Shown piece after piece: positions 44,158-55,755 of a DNA stretch of 64,000 nt. The stretch is taken from positions 147,743 through 211,742 of the forward strand of contig JAAVTG010000548.1 in NCBI GenBank assembly GCA_011947345.1. The letters are read 5' to 3'. The DNA comes from Phytophthora quininea (Eukaryota; Oomycota; Peronosporomycetes; Peronosporales; Peronosporaceae). A program made the position numbers and the translations under genes. Position 1 is the first letter of the stretch; each line of letters begins with the position of its first letter. Below the pieces are notes generated by a model, which saw only the letters and a list, made by a program, of their open reading frames with translations, was not told where the DNA came from and ran no database searches.

Positions 44158-46121
44158 CTACTTCTCCGATAACACACACAGTAGCTGCGGCACCACCTCC
44201 ACACGGAACGGACCTGGACCGGGAACACTTCCCCGTCCAGATTCAACACGTCCTCGACGATCGGTTCGATCACGAACGCCTTGACTTTGTGGTACCCGAC
44301 CAACTCCGACTTGAGGAACGTGTTGGTCACGTATCTCACGGCAATATCCGCCGTCTGCAGCAGGTTGCCCTTGCGGGAGTAAATGAGGTCCATGTTGCCG
44401 TCCGAAGGGTGCGCGTACTTGGTCTCGAAGTACACGTTGGACCCACTCGCAGACGTAAACTCGGACGTGAAGCTCTGCCACTTGCCGGCGTATTTCTCCT
44501 CTCTGGCTGGATGGAAGATGGCGTCTGCGTCGCCCATCCACTTCTTCTCAGCAGGGTCCGAGTCCGTGTCGTAGACACTGCAGCGCTCCACGTGGTGCTG
44601 GTCTTGAGCGTTCTCGTCGATCATCTCGTAGTAGGTACGTAGAATCTGCTCGCCCTTTGCGTCCACTGGGGTATTGTCCGACAACACGTAGCTGATCTTG
44701 GCTTCGTGTTTGTGTGGTGCTAGTAGTCCACGTTTGATCTTGAGATACAGGTAGCGGTGCACGCCCAGCCACCGCGTAGCTTCCGACTCGGCCGCAATGT
44801 CCGAGCCGATACCGTAACTGACTCCCGTACAAGCGAACTCGAGTCTTGTCGAGCCGTCCTCGTTGCTCGCTTGGCACGTCATGACGTCCAGCGGTCGGAT
44901 CTTGCGCTTGATGATGCAGTAGACCGCAGATTCATGAGAAGGAGTGCCCACACCTTTGCCGAAGGCGTTGTCTGTGCCAGCGCAGATCAATGAGATCGGC
45001 GTCGTCGCCACCAGCGACCGCCACACGTCTTCGTGTCGAGTGAACACGCCGTTCATGAACTCGCAGACGGTGCCGTCGCCGCCCACGAACACGATCGCTT
45101 CGTACTTCTTACTCAGGTCGAAGTCCACGCCAATATCGCGGGCGTGACCACCGTAGGAAGTCTCCTCGACATCGCACACGATACCGGCGAGTTCCAACAG
45201 CGGCCTCCAGTGCCCCCAAATTTGTCGTCCACGACGTCGTCCAGAATGAGGATTCACCACTACCTTGATCCTTCGAGTGGCGTTCTCGGGTACTCGAGCC
45301 ATCCACTTGACGAACAACTGCAGCGACGTCACCAACTTCTCCGCCGTAGCTTCGTCCGCAAGTCTCATCGTGATGGTGCGGTAGCGTCTCATCAACCGAC
45401 GGTGGTCTCTACCCCGTCCAGGCGTCATGTAGTGCAGCACCACGTTGGATTTACTGCCGTCTTCGAATGACGCGCCCAGTAGATCGTCCTTGGCGATCTG
45501 GAACTCCTTGGTTTTCTTACGGAACAGCGAGATCCTCTGGTAATTGACGCCGTCGTGGTCCACATGGACGGTCATGTGTCGCCAAACTGAACCGACCAGC
45601 ATCTCGATCGGAGCTGTCATGTTACATTCTTCCGGGAACTCCCTCAGTTTGAGCGAGTACATTTCACGGACGATCTCTCTCGTGGACGCGGCAGTGGCGA
45701 AGCGGAAGCGCACTTGGCGCTTGTCGATGGCTTCCAACGCAGCGTCACGCAGTGTTCGACCGGCCCAACTTCTGGACCGGGTGAGTCTCAGACTGGTGGG
45801 GGTCAGATCCCCGCCATAGCCGTCGTCGTCGTTTGGATCAACGACTTTGGTTGTGGTGGGGACGGCGACGGTGCTGGCCCGTTGGAAGTGGCGCTTGGCG
45901 GGGGATTGAGTCACCGACGGACGGTTGGCATCTTTCAGCACGCGGTCTCGAACTTCTTTGGTGACGACGTCCGTCTCGGTGCTGGTGTCGGTGCTGGACA
46001 GGCGCTTGGCTTGGAGGTTGTCTTCGCTCGACTGGGTCTCGCCAGTGTCAAAGACTTGGGTCGTGTCGTCGATGGTTTTGACGGGGTCGATCTCCTGGGG
46101 AGTCACCACACTGACTTGCAT
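44158..46121 (-). CDS. Sphingosine/diacylglycerol kinase family lipid kinase (one-base frameshift)
   Basis: 1964 bases, 655 codons with one base counted. The ATG at 46121 is chosen (MQVSVVTPQE). N-terminal low-complexity region, a PH-like part with WRHMTVHVDHDGVNYQR (about residues 180-290), then the DAGK catalytic domain: VVVNPHSGRRRG near 286, the ATP-site VFVGGDGTVCEFMNGV near 340, and AGTDNAFGKG. Such kinases phosphorylate sphingoid bases, ceramide or diacylglycerol; the PH-like plus DAGK layout suits sphingosine or ceramide kinase. The frame is lost at about 44221, where the truncated copy has GTTCCCCGG and this gene GTTCCCGG; the natural stop is at 44158. An initiator-like GCTCACTTTCCATT lies about 25 bases before the ATG. 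Confidence 0.85.
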
Positions 46122-46511
46122 GGTGTTGGTGGCAAGGGGAGGAATGGAAAGTGAGCGCAATTCAGAACGTTTGGGTGGCTTGTTGACGGCGGGCGATAAG
46201 GCGTGCAGCGGTAAAGTTTACTCCGGCGTTGTGGAGTAAACTTCCCGTAGATATGGTACAGATCAGCGCCACTCAGGTTGGAGAGTATGTTTGGACAAGA
46301 TTATGGTAGAGATTTGAGACTGGTACAGATGCGAAGAGGCAGGGGATGATTTGAGCTGTGAGACGCTTTGCTTGCGGTCCCGGATGATCACTACGGTAGA
46401 TCTGACGCCCGTCGCAGAGGTACAATCGCCAGCACGAAATGGCGAAGTTGATTAAGTTTTTATTAAGCGTCTAGTCCTTTGCCTCGTACTGCGGGATGAT
46501 GACGTGCTAAG

Positions 46512-47317
46512 TCATATGTCGCCAAACAGGCCAACGTGTTTCTCGAACCCGGCGCCCGAGTAGCTCACGGTGGTGTCGTACATCATGAACCAGTAGGACT
46601 GGCTCACGCTCTTGGACCACCACACGTAGTCGTACAGATACTGCTGCATGTTGTCGATGGACGGAACGTTGTCCTCGTAGTCCTCGCCAGCGTACGGCCA
46701 ACCCGTCTCGGTCAAGTGCAGCTTGTCGACACCGAACTTGGAGTTCATCTGTCCCCACTGATCCTGCAGCTTGTCAATTGCCGACTCTGATCCAGGTGTG
46801 AAGAACGGGTAGATGTTGACACCGACGACATCCACAGCGTTGTAGAGTTCCCAGGCTCCATCAGCAGTCAGCCACTCGTTGATACGCTGCACAGACCCCA
46901 CCGGAGTATTGCCGACGCAGCTCTTAATGCGACCAATGAAACCGGCCAAGTCGTCGGCCGAGTACTGGCCAAAGCCGTCATTCAGCAGGTCTTCGTTGCC
47001 CACGCGTTACGACCATAGCCGTCGCAAACAGCTTGGATTTCCGAGTCGATGCATTGAGGATCGGAAACTTGAACTCCGATGGCGACCCGGAGGTTGGCAT
47101 GAGCTGCCATGTCAACGACATTGGTGCCATTGTATTGGGCCTGGTACGCGCGGGTGCTATAGAAATTGGTGGAGATTTGGGCCATGTCGGAGGCGAGTAC
47201 GTCCCAGTTGACGTCCTGGTGATGCCACGGAGCGTAGCAGACGCCCGTGGACAGAACTGCGTCGATGATACCGATGGCGAAACTGGCGAAGGCAGTTGAC
47301 TTTGACACCGAAATCAT
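46512..47317 (-). pseudogene. GH17 glucan endo-1,3-beta-glucosidase, copy D (deletion)
   Basis: The ATG at 47317 opens a signal peptide-like stretch ([13 protein letters not shown]), mature start [19 protein letters not shown]. After GYGRNAWA the frame is lost: about 22 bases coding for the VEAVYVG segment are missing, the ends being joined at a shared CGTGGGC. The rest ([14 protein letters not shown] through [10 protein letters not shown] and [14 protein letters not shown]) continues in another frame, and the C-terminus is cut short at GLFGDI. The large deletion spans the strand before the acid/base Glu, so this copy is most likely dead. It is the most diverged of the four GH17 copies. Confidence 0.87.
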
Positions 47318-47359
47318 GCTGGAGGATGGTCGATGGTCGATGGCAGTTGGTGTCAGAGC

Positions 47360-47373
47360 GAATTGAGGAATGG
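47360..47373 (-). promoter_or_regulatory. Initiator-like element of GH17-D
   Basis: CCATTCCTCAATTC on the minus strand matches the core TCATTYYNCAWTTT at 12 of 14 positions, 42 bases before the ATG. Confidence 0.4.
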
Positions 47374-47583
47374 CAAGATTGGCAAAAAAGTCTGCTGACG
47401 CTGTACTCGTTCGTCTGAGCAAATGATAGCAACAGCAAAACTTATCGTCTATACTGAGAGCACTCGTTGAGCGGCTAAAAACGAGAAGGAAACAATGGCA
47501 CCGGGATCATTGTGTCGCCAATCTTGCTGGTAGGGATCCAAAGGAATTTGCTGGATTGGAACTTGAAGTGGCTCGAGATCGCG

Positions 47584-47931
47584 TCAATGCCGGCTTCCCA
47601 AACACCAAGTAATCATGTTACTGTTGGAGAGTGGTGCTGTTATCGAACCACTAGGCCCCCAAGCTTGCCCGTTTCCCACAGCCACCATCGTTCTAAAACT
47701 CGTCGCTACGATACGGATCTCCCTTAACTTCGTGAGATAAACCTGGTAGTATTCGTCCCCTTGCGGATACCGTTTGGACGCTCGATTAGATAAGGTTCCC
47801 CTTCCAGACAACGCCTGCTTCACGTATGCGGGGGATCTGTCCATGACAATCCACACGTCAGCTCTCGCCACCATCTCTCTCAAAGAGTGCAACTTGTTGA
47901 TCGTCGTGGGAAGGCGATACCCGTCAAACAT
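47584..47931 (-). CDS. Hypothetical protein, unrecognized
   Basis: A 115-codon frame from the ATG at 47931 (LPTTINKLHSLREMVARADV). Composition is protein-like, but I recognize no family. It may be a fragment of a longer gene lost on either side. Confidence 0.3.
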   Translation of the reverse strand: MFDGYRLPTTINKLHSLREMVARADVWIVMDRSPAYVKQALSGRGTLSNRASKRYPQGDEYYQVYLTKLREIRIVATSFRTMVAVGNGQAWGPSGSITAPLSNSNMITWCLGSRH

Positions 47932-48045
47932 GTCCGCCTACTTCTGGTAGATCTCGAACTCCTTGCTCGTTGCAAGTTGGTATTGTGGGATGATGTTCAG
48001 TTTCAAGGCCGTCTAAACATCGTACGTGGTTGTATCCTTGATAAA

Positions 48046-49731
48046 CTAGAAGTACCTGCCTGCTTCAGGCAACGTCTCGAGCCAGCGCAGCAAGCTGAAG
48101 TGATGACACTCACGTGCTTTGTCCACAACATCCTCATAGCCGAAATGCCATCGATCGTGACCGTACAACCACTGCAACAGCTCCAGGTCCCCTCTCTCCG
48201 CTGCATCCACTGTCTTAGGCAGTCGAGAACGAAGCCGTTTATGGTCTTTCAGGAACTGCAGTACTAGAACCGATCGGCTCTCGCTTGCTAGTGCGGTGCA
48301 GTACTCGCTGCGATTCTTGTATAAGAATTTCACAATCTCAACGTGGCCATTGCGAGCGGCAAAGTCCATGGCATCAGTCGTGCAGCCTTCTTTACGATTA
48401 TCGTGGAGGTATCTGACGACATTTAAGTAGCCGTTTTCAGCAGCACGATCCATCGCTGCCGACGTGCAGCCAGCACTTTTAACATTTTCATGCAGCCAGC
48501 GAACAATTTCTAAATATCCACCGGCAGCAGCAGCATCCATGGCATGTCGAGTGAAGCGATAACCCTGTAGATGTAGCCACTGAATATGCGCGAGATCGCC
48601 GACACTGCCAGCTCCATCCACGCGAATACGATGTCGCTGATGAGCTAGACAGCTAAACGTCTCTTCTAACCACTCGATTACCTTTTGATGGCCTCCAGTA
48701 GCAGCACCGCGAACTGCGTGAGCTCGTCGACAATGCACTTGGTAGCCATTCTCGTGCAGCCACTGCAACACCCCAGATGGCCGCTTTTCGCAACTTCATA
48801 GAGCTGATTCGTGTAGATTTCAATCCGAAAGCGGCGGTTGTACACAGCCGCTGAATTCGAAGCGAAATCGTGGAGCCACCGGAGAATCTCCCTCTGTCCA
48901 TACACCACCGCAGCAATCAACGCCGCTTGTGTCCACGACGTGTAGGCCACTTCCACGGTCTGCATCACGTATTTGACAATGTCCAAATGTCCTGCAGCGA
49001 TGGCATTTTCTAATGACCTAAACGTCCTGATCTCGTAGTACCTCGATTCATTAAGCCACTTCACCACGTCCAGAAACCCATTGGTGATGGCCATCTCCAG
49101 TCCTCTTCTCGTGCATCGATTGCCCACATGAGCGTCCAGATAGTGCACAATGTCCATGTGGTCATTAGCCACTGCAGCGTCCATGACGTTCCACCCGAAG
49201 GCGTACGGGCCTTTGGTCTCGCAGAACCACTGCACTAAGTCTAATCGCCCACTGGCTGCAGCTTGAGCCACTGCATCTTGAGAGTCTACCGCTGCGTCCT
49301 CCTCCATTTTGTTGGGAAATTCACTATGCAGATAGCGTAGGACATCCAGTCGACCGCTGTAGAGAGCGGCCCGTTCAGCGCCGTGGAATTTGCCCTTGGG
49401 GTAGTAGACGGACCGCAGCCAGCGGATACCTGCGAAGAAACCTTGAGAGGCGGCGGAATTGAGTGCCGACTGGAACTGGAACTGTTTGTAAAGACGGATG
49501 AGCTCGGAGGACCATTTCGACAGCTTCTTTTCTCTCGTTGAGACGCGAGCAATAGCAACGAGAGCGAATTGGAGTTCGGAGGTTGGTGGAGGACGGCGGT
49601 GGACACGGAAAGCACGCGCGAGACGTCCAGGTACGACTTTATGTCGGAGACGACGTGGTCGAGGTGGTCGACGGGGAAAAGTGGCGCAGTACGACGTCCA
49701 CGCAGACGAAGTCGGGCACGGACTCGACCAT
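48046..49731 (-). CDS. Ankyrin-repeat protein, WLHENR-type repeats (three one-base frameshifts)
   Basis: Starts at the ATG at 49731 (MVESVPDFVCVDVVLRHF). The span is 1686 bases; adding one base per break gives 563 codons. After an N-terminal part of about 110 residues come about 13 degenerate ankyrin units such as GYLEIVRWLHENVKSAGCT and GHVEIVKFLYKNRSEYCT. Frame breaks lie near 49690 (TTTTCCCC region), 49570 and 48771 (CCCC plus strand). This is a large oomycete family of unknown role, probably protein-protein scaffolds. The pseudogene at 13329-14781 is a relative. It is transcribed away from the long ANK gene on the plus strand with only 106 bases between the start codons. Confidence 0.75.
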
Positions 49732-49837
49732 GGCGTTGGAAGAGGAAGTGATTCGGATCATCCGGAAGGGAAGATACAATGGTATATACCAGATGGTATA
49801 GTATCCGGAACAGTATATTCGTCGTATACAACGCGAA
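49732..49837. promoter_or_regulatory. Short bidirectional promoter between two ANK genes
   Basis: 106 bases separate the two divergent start codons. The interval has TATATA-like strings (GTATATACC, AGTATATTC, GTCGTATAC), which could serve both directions. No canonical initiator seen. Confidence 0.4.
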
Positions 49838-52800
49838 ATGAGCGGGGCCGTCGAGGCGGACGAGCGACTTCGAGATGCCTTGGTCAAGGCGACGTGGAGG
49901 CAGTTCTAGAGTTACTCGACAGGGAAGGCGTGGGTGTGGAGGCAGCGGACAAAGGGGCTGGCAGGACGCCGTTGACAACTGCGGCAGGCAATGGACACTC
50001 AACTGTAGTGTTGCTACTGCTGCAGCATGGGGCAAATATCGACAAACGGCAAACGAAAGGTGGCACCGCACTCACTGAAGCGAGTCGCAAAGGCCACATC
50101 GACGTCGTGCAAGTTCTCCTGGAAAACGGTGCTTTGATCAACGTGGCTAATAACGAAGGATTTACGCCGCTGATGGCCGCTTCTCAGAATGGACACTCGG
50201 ACGTGGTGGTACTGTTGCTCCAACATGGAGCAACAATCGACAAGCAGTGTCCCGATGGAAGTACTAGTCTGTATTTCGCTTCTGAGTACGGCCACGCTGG
50301 CGTTGCCCGGATTTTGATTGAGAACGGTGCTTCCGTTGTCTTGGCAAATAACAATGGATTGACGCCTCTGATTGCTGCTTCTCTGAATGGACACACGACA
50401 GTGGTGACGCTGTTGGTGCAGAACGGTGCTATCGTCGATACGCAGAGTTTAAAGGGAACCACTGCTTTAAGCTTTGCTTGCAGCAATGGCAGCATTGAGG
50501 TTGCTCGGGTTCTGATTGAGAACAGTGCTTCGGTCGGTTTGGTAGATGACAATGAATTTACACCACTCATAGTAGCTTCTCTGAATGGACACTCTGGTGT
50601 GGTGGCATTGCTGGTGCAAAATGGTGCTAGCGTCGACAAGAAACAAGCCGATGGCTGTACGGCTCTGTGCATCGCGTGCGAGTACGGACATGTTGGCGCT
50701 GCTCGCATTCTCATCGAGAATGGTGCTGCTGTCGACTTACAAAATAACTATGGATTTACGCCGCTGATGCAAGCTTCTGAGAATGGACACTCGAACGTGG
50801 TAGCATTGTTGGCAGAGCATGAAGCTAGCGTCGACAAACAGCTTGGTAGTGGAGCCACGGCTTTAAAACTCGCATGTGAGAATGGCCACGTTGATGCTGC
50901 CCGAATTCTGATTGAAAACGGTGCTTCCATCGACTTGACAAATAACAATGGCATTACAGCTCTGATGGCTGCTTCTCAGAATGGACACGCGACAGTGGTG
51001 GCATTGTTAGTGCAAAACGATGCTATCATTGATACGCAGTGTTTAACGGGATCCACTGCTTTGAGCATTGCCTGCTGCAGTGGCCAGATTGACGCTGCTC
51101 AAGTGCTGATTGAGAATGGTGCTTCCGTCGACTTGGCAGATAACGAGGGGTTTACACCTTTGATGACTGCTACTCGGTATGGACATGCGGATGTGGTGGC
51201 GTTGTTGGTGCAGAACGGAGCTATTGTTGATACACAGGCTTTAATGGGGGTCACTGCTTTGAATATTGCATGCTGGAATGGCCACATTAACGCTACTCAG
51301 GTTCTCGTTGAGAATGGCGCTTCCATTGACTTGGCAGATAACGAGGGTGGACGCCCCTGATCGCTGCTTCCCAGAGCGGTCATTCGGCAATAGCGGCGTT
51401 GTTGGTGCAGAATGCCGCTAGCGTCGACGTGAAAAACAATAAAGGCGACACCGCTCTCGCTATGGCTTGCGAACATGGTCATATTGAGGCCGCCCGGGTT
51501 CTTTTGAATGGCAATGCCTCCGTCGATTTGCCAGATAACGATGGCTGGACACCACTTATGGAAGCAACTTTGAATGGACACTCGGATGTGGTGGCGTTGT
51601 TGCTGCAGAATGGCGCTCGTATCGATACGCAAGTTGGTATTGGGATGACTGCTCTTCATTTCGCTTGCTGCTGTGGCTTCGTTGCTGCTGCTCAGCTTCT
51701 GATCGAGAGCGGAGCCTCCATCGATTTGCCAGATAACGAAGGATTGACGCCACTGATGGTAGCATGTCAATACGGACACTCGGATGTGGTGCAGTTGTTG
51801 GTGCGCAACGGTGCGATGGTCAACAAGCAAACTCTTATAGGAGCTACTGCTCTACTACTCGCTTGCTGGGATGGCTTCGTTGTCGCTGCTCGGGCTCTGA
51901 TTGAGGCCGGAGCTTCCATCGAGTTGGCAAGTAACGATGGATATACGCCACTAATGGTAGCTTCTCAGAATGGACACTCGGACATAGTGGCATTGTTGGC
52001 TCTGCGTGGAGCAAGTGTCGACAGGCAACTTCCAGGTGGTTGGACGGCTCTGTACATCGCGTGCGAGTGTGGTTGCATTGATGCCGTCAAAGTGCTCATT
52101 GAGAACAGTGCTCCCATCGACTTGGCAGATAAAGATGGAACTTCGCCTTTGATGATAGCTTCTCGGAAGGGGCATGCGCATATTGTGGAATTACTCCTTG
52201 CGCAGGGGCACAAGTTGATCTTGAAAACAAGAGTGGATGGACTGCTCTAATATGGGCCGCGGAGCAGGCCACGTCCCCGTGATAGATATTTTGCTGCAAC
52301 AAGGAGCTGCTGTCAACAAGCAGCTTGCGCATGGAGCTACGGCGTTGAATATTGCTTGCGAGCATGGTCAACTTGAAGCTGCAAAAACTCTGATAAAGTG
52401 TAGAGCAGATATCGAACTAGCAGACGATGAAGGATACACACCCTTGATCACAGCAGCTCAGATGGGGTTTTCCGACATCGTCCAGTTACTTTTTAATAGC
52501 GGTGCTAACCTCAATAAGCGATTGCCGAGTGGGAGCACGGCTTTGATCACGGCGACTTGGCACAGAAGACTCGAGGTTGTTCGAATCCTTTTGGACAATG
52601 GAGCAGATTTGAGTTTGCGCGGAGACTTCATGGGTTGGCCGGCCTTGCTGGTCGCCTCTTTCAGCGGATTTACGGAGCTCGTGCAGCTCATTTACGAACG
52701 CATCTGGCAAGTCACAAATGGGAGAACGGACGATTTCTTTTTGCACGATATTTTGTCAACGAATCCAGGTTCCGTTACCGTAAGCTCTCGAATTGATCAG

Positions 52801-53301
52801 AAGCGTCGAAACGGAGACACCGCGCTGCGAATCGCGTGCGAGCTAGGTGATATGAAACGTATCGAGGTACTGTTGAAAACTACCGAGGCGGTTAACATTC
52901 CTGATCGCAAGGGAGACACGCCATTGACTAGCGCAGCGTGGTTTGGTTACACGGCAATAGTAGAATTGCTTTTGAATCGAGGAGCTGACATTAATCAGTG
53001 CGGAGAGAATGAATACTCTGCTCTGTCGGGTGCGTGCTACAACGGACATACGAAAACTGCCGAAATCCTCATCGCACGAGGTGCGGACATGGACTTGCAA
53101 GACAAAGAAGGCAATACTGCCCTGATGGATGCGGCTGCATATGATCAGATTGAAGCTGTCCGTTTGTTGCTCCAGAGCGGCGCATCGCTTTCCTTGCTGA
53201 ATAACAAGGGACAAACCGCGCTAATGCGTGCAGAACTGAAAGGCCACACTGCCGTGGCGACGGTGCTTCAAGAATGGACATCGAGAAATGCTCCCCATTA
53301 A
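49838..53301 (+). CDS. Large ankyrin-repeat protein, about 33 repeats (four one-base frameshifts)
   Basis: The ATG at 49838 (SGAVEADERLRDA) leads into an almost unbroken chain of 33-residue ankyrin repeats of consensus DNxGxTPLMxASxxGHxxVVxLLLxxGAxVD. 3464 bases; four lost bases make 1156 codons. Breaks at runs near 49880 (CC/TT), 51345 (GGG), 52205 (GGGG) and 52267 (GG). A less regular unit near 52620-52790 (SGFTELVQLIYERIWQVTN) interrupts the array before the last seven repeats. No kinase, membrane or signal segment is seen, so this is probably a cytoplasmic scaffold. Neighbouring repeats are similar at DNA level, which invites unequal recombination; relics of the same type lie downstream. 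Confidence 0.85.
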
Positions 53302-53379
53302 CAGGCCCAAAACCTGTGATGGAATATGGAGGCTTGTGGGCTTGACATGCAAACACCACGATTCTGTATCCGTGATACC

Positions 53380-53880
53380 ATCCGAATTCTCATGAAATAC
53401 AACACGTTGGTCGATTTATCCGACGGAGAAGGGTGGACATCTCGAATGGTTGCTTCTCGGAATGAACACTCTGACGTGGTGACATTATTACTCCAGAGGG
53501 GAACTACTATCGACACGATGCGCGCAAATGGAAGAACACCTCTATTTACTGCATGGCGAGCATGGCCGGATCGATGGAGAATGGGGAGTTTGATGTAGCG
53601 AAACTTTTAATTGATAGTGGAGTCGATCTCGAGCTGGCAAACGATGAAAGCTACACGCCGTTGATCACAGCTGCTGAACTAGGTGTTTCCGACATCGTTT
53701 AGCCGCTGGACTCCAGCGTTTATGCTGTACAACAATAGTGCTGATCTCGATAAACGTTTGCCGAGTGGAAACGCTGTTTTGGTTACGGCGGTCTGGCATG
53801 GACGGCTTGAGGATGTTCGGATTCTGCGTGGAGACTTCAGAGGCTGGGCGTCGCTACTTACGGCTGGCTTGCGGAGCTAG
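53380..53880 (+). pseudogene. Ankyrin-array relic
   Basis: Broken repeats follow directly after the large ANK gene: VDLSDGEGWTSRMVASRNEH, then FDVAKLLIDSGVDLELANDE near 53592, then a block near 53740 that resembles the NKRLPSGSTALITATWHRRL part of the gene upstream. Stops and frame changes separate them. It is a decayed partial duplicate of the end of the upstream array. Confidence 0.75.
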
Positions 53881-54762
53881 TGTAGCAAGCAGCAGTTAGA
53901 TGCTCGTGCGGCATCATGGATTGCAGATACAGTCGCATGACCTGCAGCTCACAAAAAAAAACATTTGTTGACTTGCATCGAAGAGATAACGAAATCCAAT
54001 ACTTTTGCCACCACAAAGCGATCAAAACCAGCACGAGCCTCTGGCCTTCTTCCCCACAGACTCTTTTCATCAATGCGACGGCGACTGTATCCGCACTCTT
54101 CGTGGATTCCAACGCTGCCAGTATTTTAATACTTCCTCATTGTGCTGTATGTTTTGAAATACACACGACGGGAAGTCATTTCACGCGCTGTGCCGAACAC
54201 AATTGCATGAGTTCTCACCTCAGAGATTCAACCGACTTCGTGTAAAACAACCGCGTAAGAAGTTCTTACGAAGAACACAATGGCGTGCAATAAAGCTTGA
54301 CCTAATTTTCATAGTGTCCTGAGGACACAGCCCTATACATACTGCTGAATTTCCCCACGGTGTAAGACAAACCTTCCCGTCCAGTGGTGTTTTTACTCAC
54401 CTCACGGTCCGGATAAGTCGTGGCTCGCGATTCAAGGATGTGCTCGCGGTCTCCTCTGCTTTCTAAGCTCGGATATCTCCAAATGACAGCACACTAGACG
54501 TTTGGTATGGACTTCACCACCAAATAGTGTACCTTTCCAAACTCCAGGCAAAGAGCACCCTCAAAGTCGTGTAGGCAAGCGCTTGAGGGCACTGAGTAAG
54601 CACTGATTCTATCAAAAGCCCATTCACTTTCTACCCCCGTGCTTGCGATCGGCAAAATGTTTTCATGGGGGCAGATGGCAGCGACCTTGTCCATCGGACC
54701 TACGTCGGCTTTGCTGATCCAGTTCAAAACGCTCTCTCCAGCGAGCACTCAAGCCCAGAAGA
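53881..54762. other. Intergenic, no gene seen
   Basis: Nothing recognized. A GCCCATTCACTTTC string near 54617 resembles the initiator but is far from the effector start at 54763. Confidence 0.45.
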
Positions 54763-55226
54763 ATGCGCTTCTTTCTCTTCCTTGTGGTGACTGTAGTCAC
54801 CCTTCTAGCAAGCCCCCATGTCGTGACAGCGAACATCCAAGACAATATGATCACCGCTGCCCCAATCAAAGACCATTCGCTCGGCCGACGCTTCCTGAGA
54901 GTTGACGATACCGAAGACGATTCTGCGGCTGATGAAGAGCGAGCGGGAGGTGAACTTAGCACTCTAAAGACCGTGGTAACCAAGATGAAGGCTGCGGCCA
55001 ACGTGGCCGTGAAGAAAACCTGGTTGCCCAGGTTCTTCGTCTGGAAGTACATCATGAACGTAACGCCGCACGACGCCAACGTCAAGCTGGGAATTGCAGG
55101 TAAGGGCCTCTCCGGACGTCAGATGGAGATGCACAAGAACTGGGGAAGTCCCTGGCCTACCTCTCCTACTACGGCAAGGGCCCTCTCAAGTATGACACAC
55201 TTGAGCAATATAGGAAAAGATGGTAG
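54763..55226 (+). CDS. RxLR-EER effector, short (one-base frameshift)
   Basis: From the ATG at 54763: signal peptide at residues 1-23 (FLFLVVTVVTLLASPHVVTA), RFLR at 43-46 and DEER ending at residue 60, correct spacing for a secreted RxLR effector. The C-terminal domain is short, about 95 residues, with a single WY-like unit (MNVTPHDANVKLGIAGKGL). A frame change at the GGGG run 55142-55145 is followed by a sensible continuation to a TAG at 55224; total 155 codons with one base counted. Without that base the frame runs to 55290 in unlikely sequence. Sequence beyond 55226 may hold more decayed effector DNA. Unrelated in detail to the hAT-borne effector. Confidence 0.75.
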
Positions 55227-55659
55227 CGAGTGCTCGAACTTCGTAGTAAGGACCCCCCACCACTCTCTTGAGTTTCTACGAAGACAATGAACAAGAACGT
55301 CACCAAACAGCAGAGCTACGGCCGGAGTCTGGAGACGCTAAGGTGAAAATCGACGGTTCAAAATCCCTTAGTCGTACTGCTCTGCCTCGAGTCTGTCGTG
55401 TCTTGCTTACGCTCAGTTCGCGCGACGAAAAGGCATTTGCGACGGTGTGTCCGCAGCGATCGGTTGTTGATGAACTCACCAGAGTAAGAAATGGAAATGG
55501 GAAATTAAAGTGATTGAATGATATGCAATCACTTCAACTTGACAGGGTAGATACATGTAGTATCTACCCATGAAACTGTTTCATCGATGCTAGGTCACTT
55601 TGCTTGCCAACTACGAGGACGAAGTGACACCAACTGATCGCTACTGCCGGGAACGACAT
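55227..55659. other. No gene seen
   Basis: Possible decayed 3' part of the effector gene, with a string ending in QQSYGRSLETL near 55310, then nothing recognized until the ankyrin segment. Confidence 0.35.
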
Positions 55660-55755
55660 ATTAAAATAGTGAAGTTATTGCTACAACAGGGCGCGCAAAT
55701 CGACAAGCAGAAATCGGATGGGAATACTGCTCTCAGTGGAGCGTGCCTTGGCGGT

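Noticed and set aside
49498..49837. Long upstream extension of the ANK frame (Arg/Gly-rich)
   Set aside because: This segment is the antisense of the N-terminus of the divergent ANK gene; the real start is the ATG at 49838 in the neighbouring frame.
49838..53301. Regular 99-base periodicity that could be taken for a satellite or CRISPR-like array
   Set aside because: The period equals 33 codons and each unit is an ankyrin repeat; units diverge at DNA level and there are no spacers.
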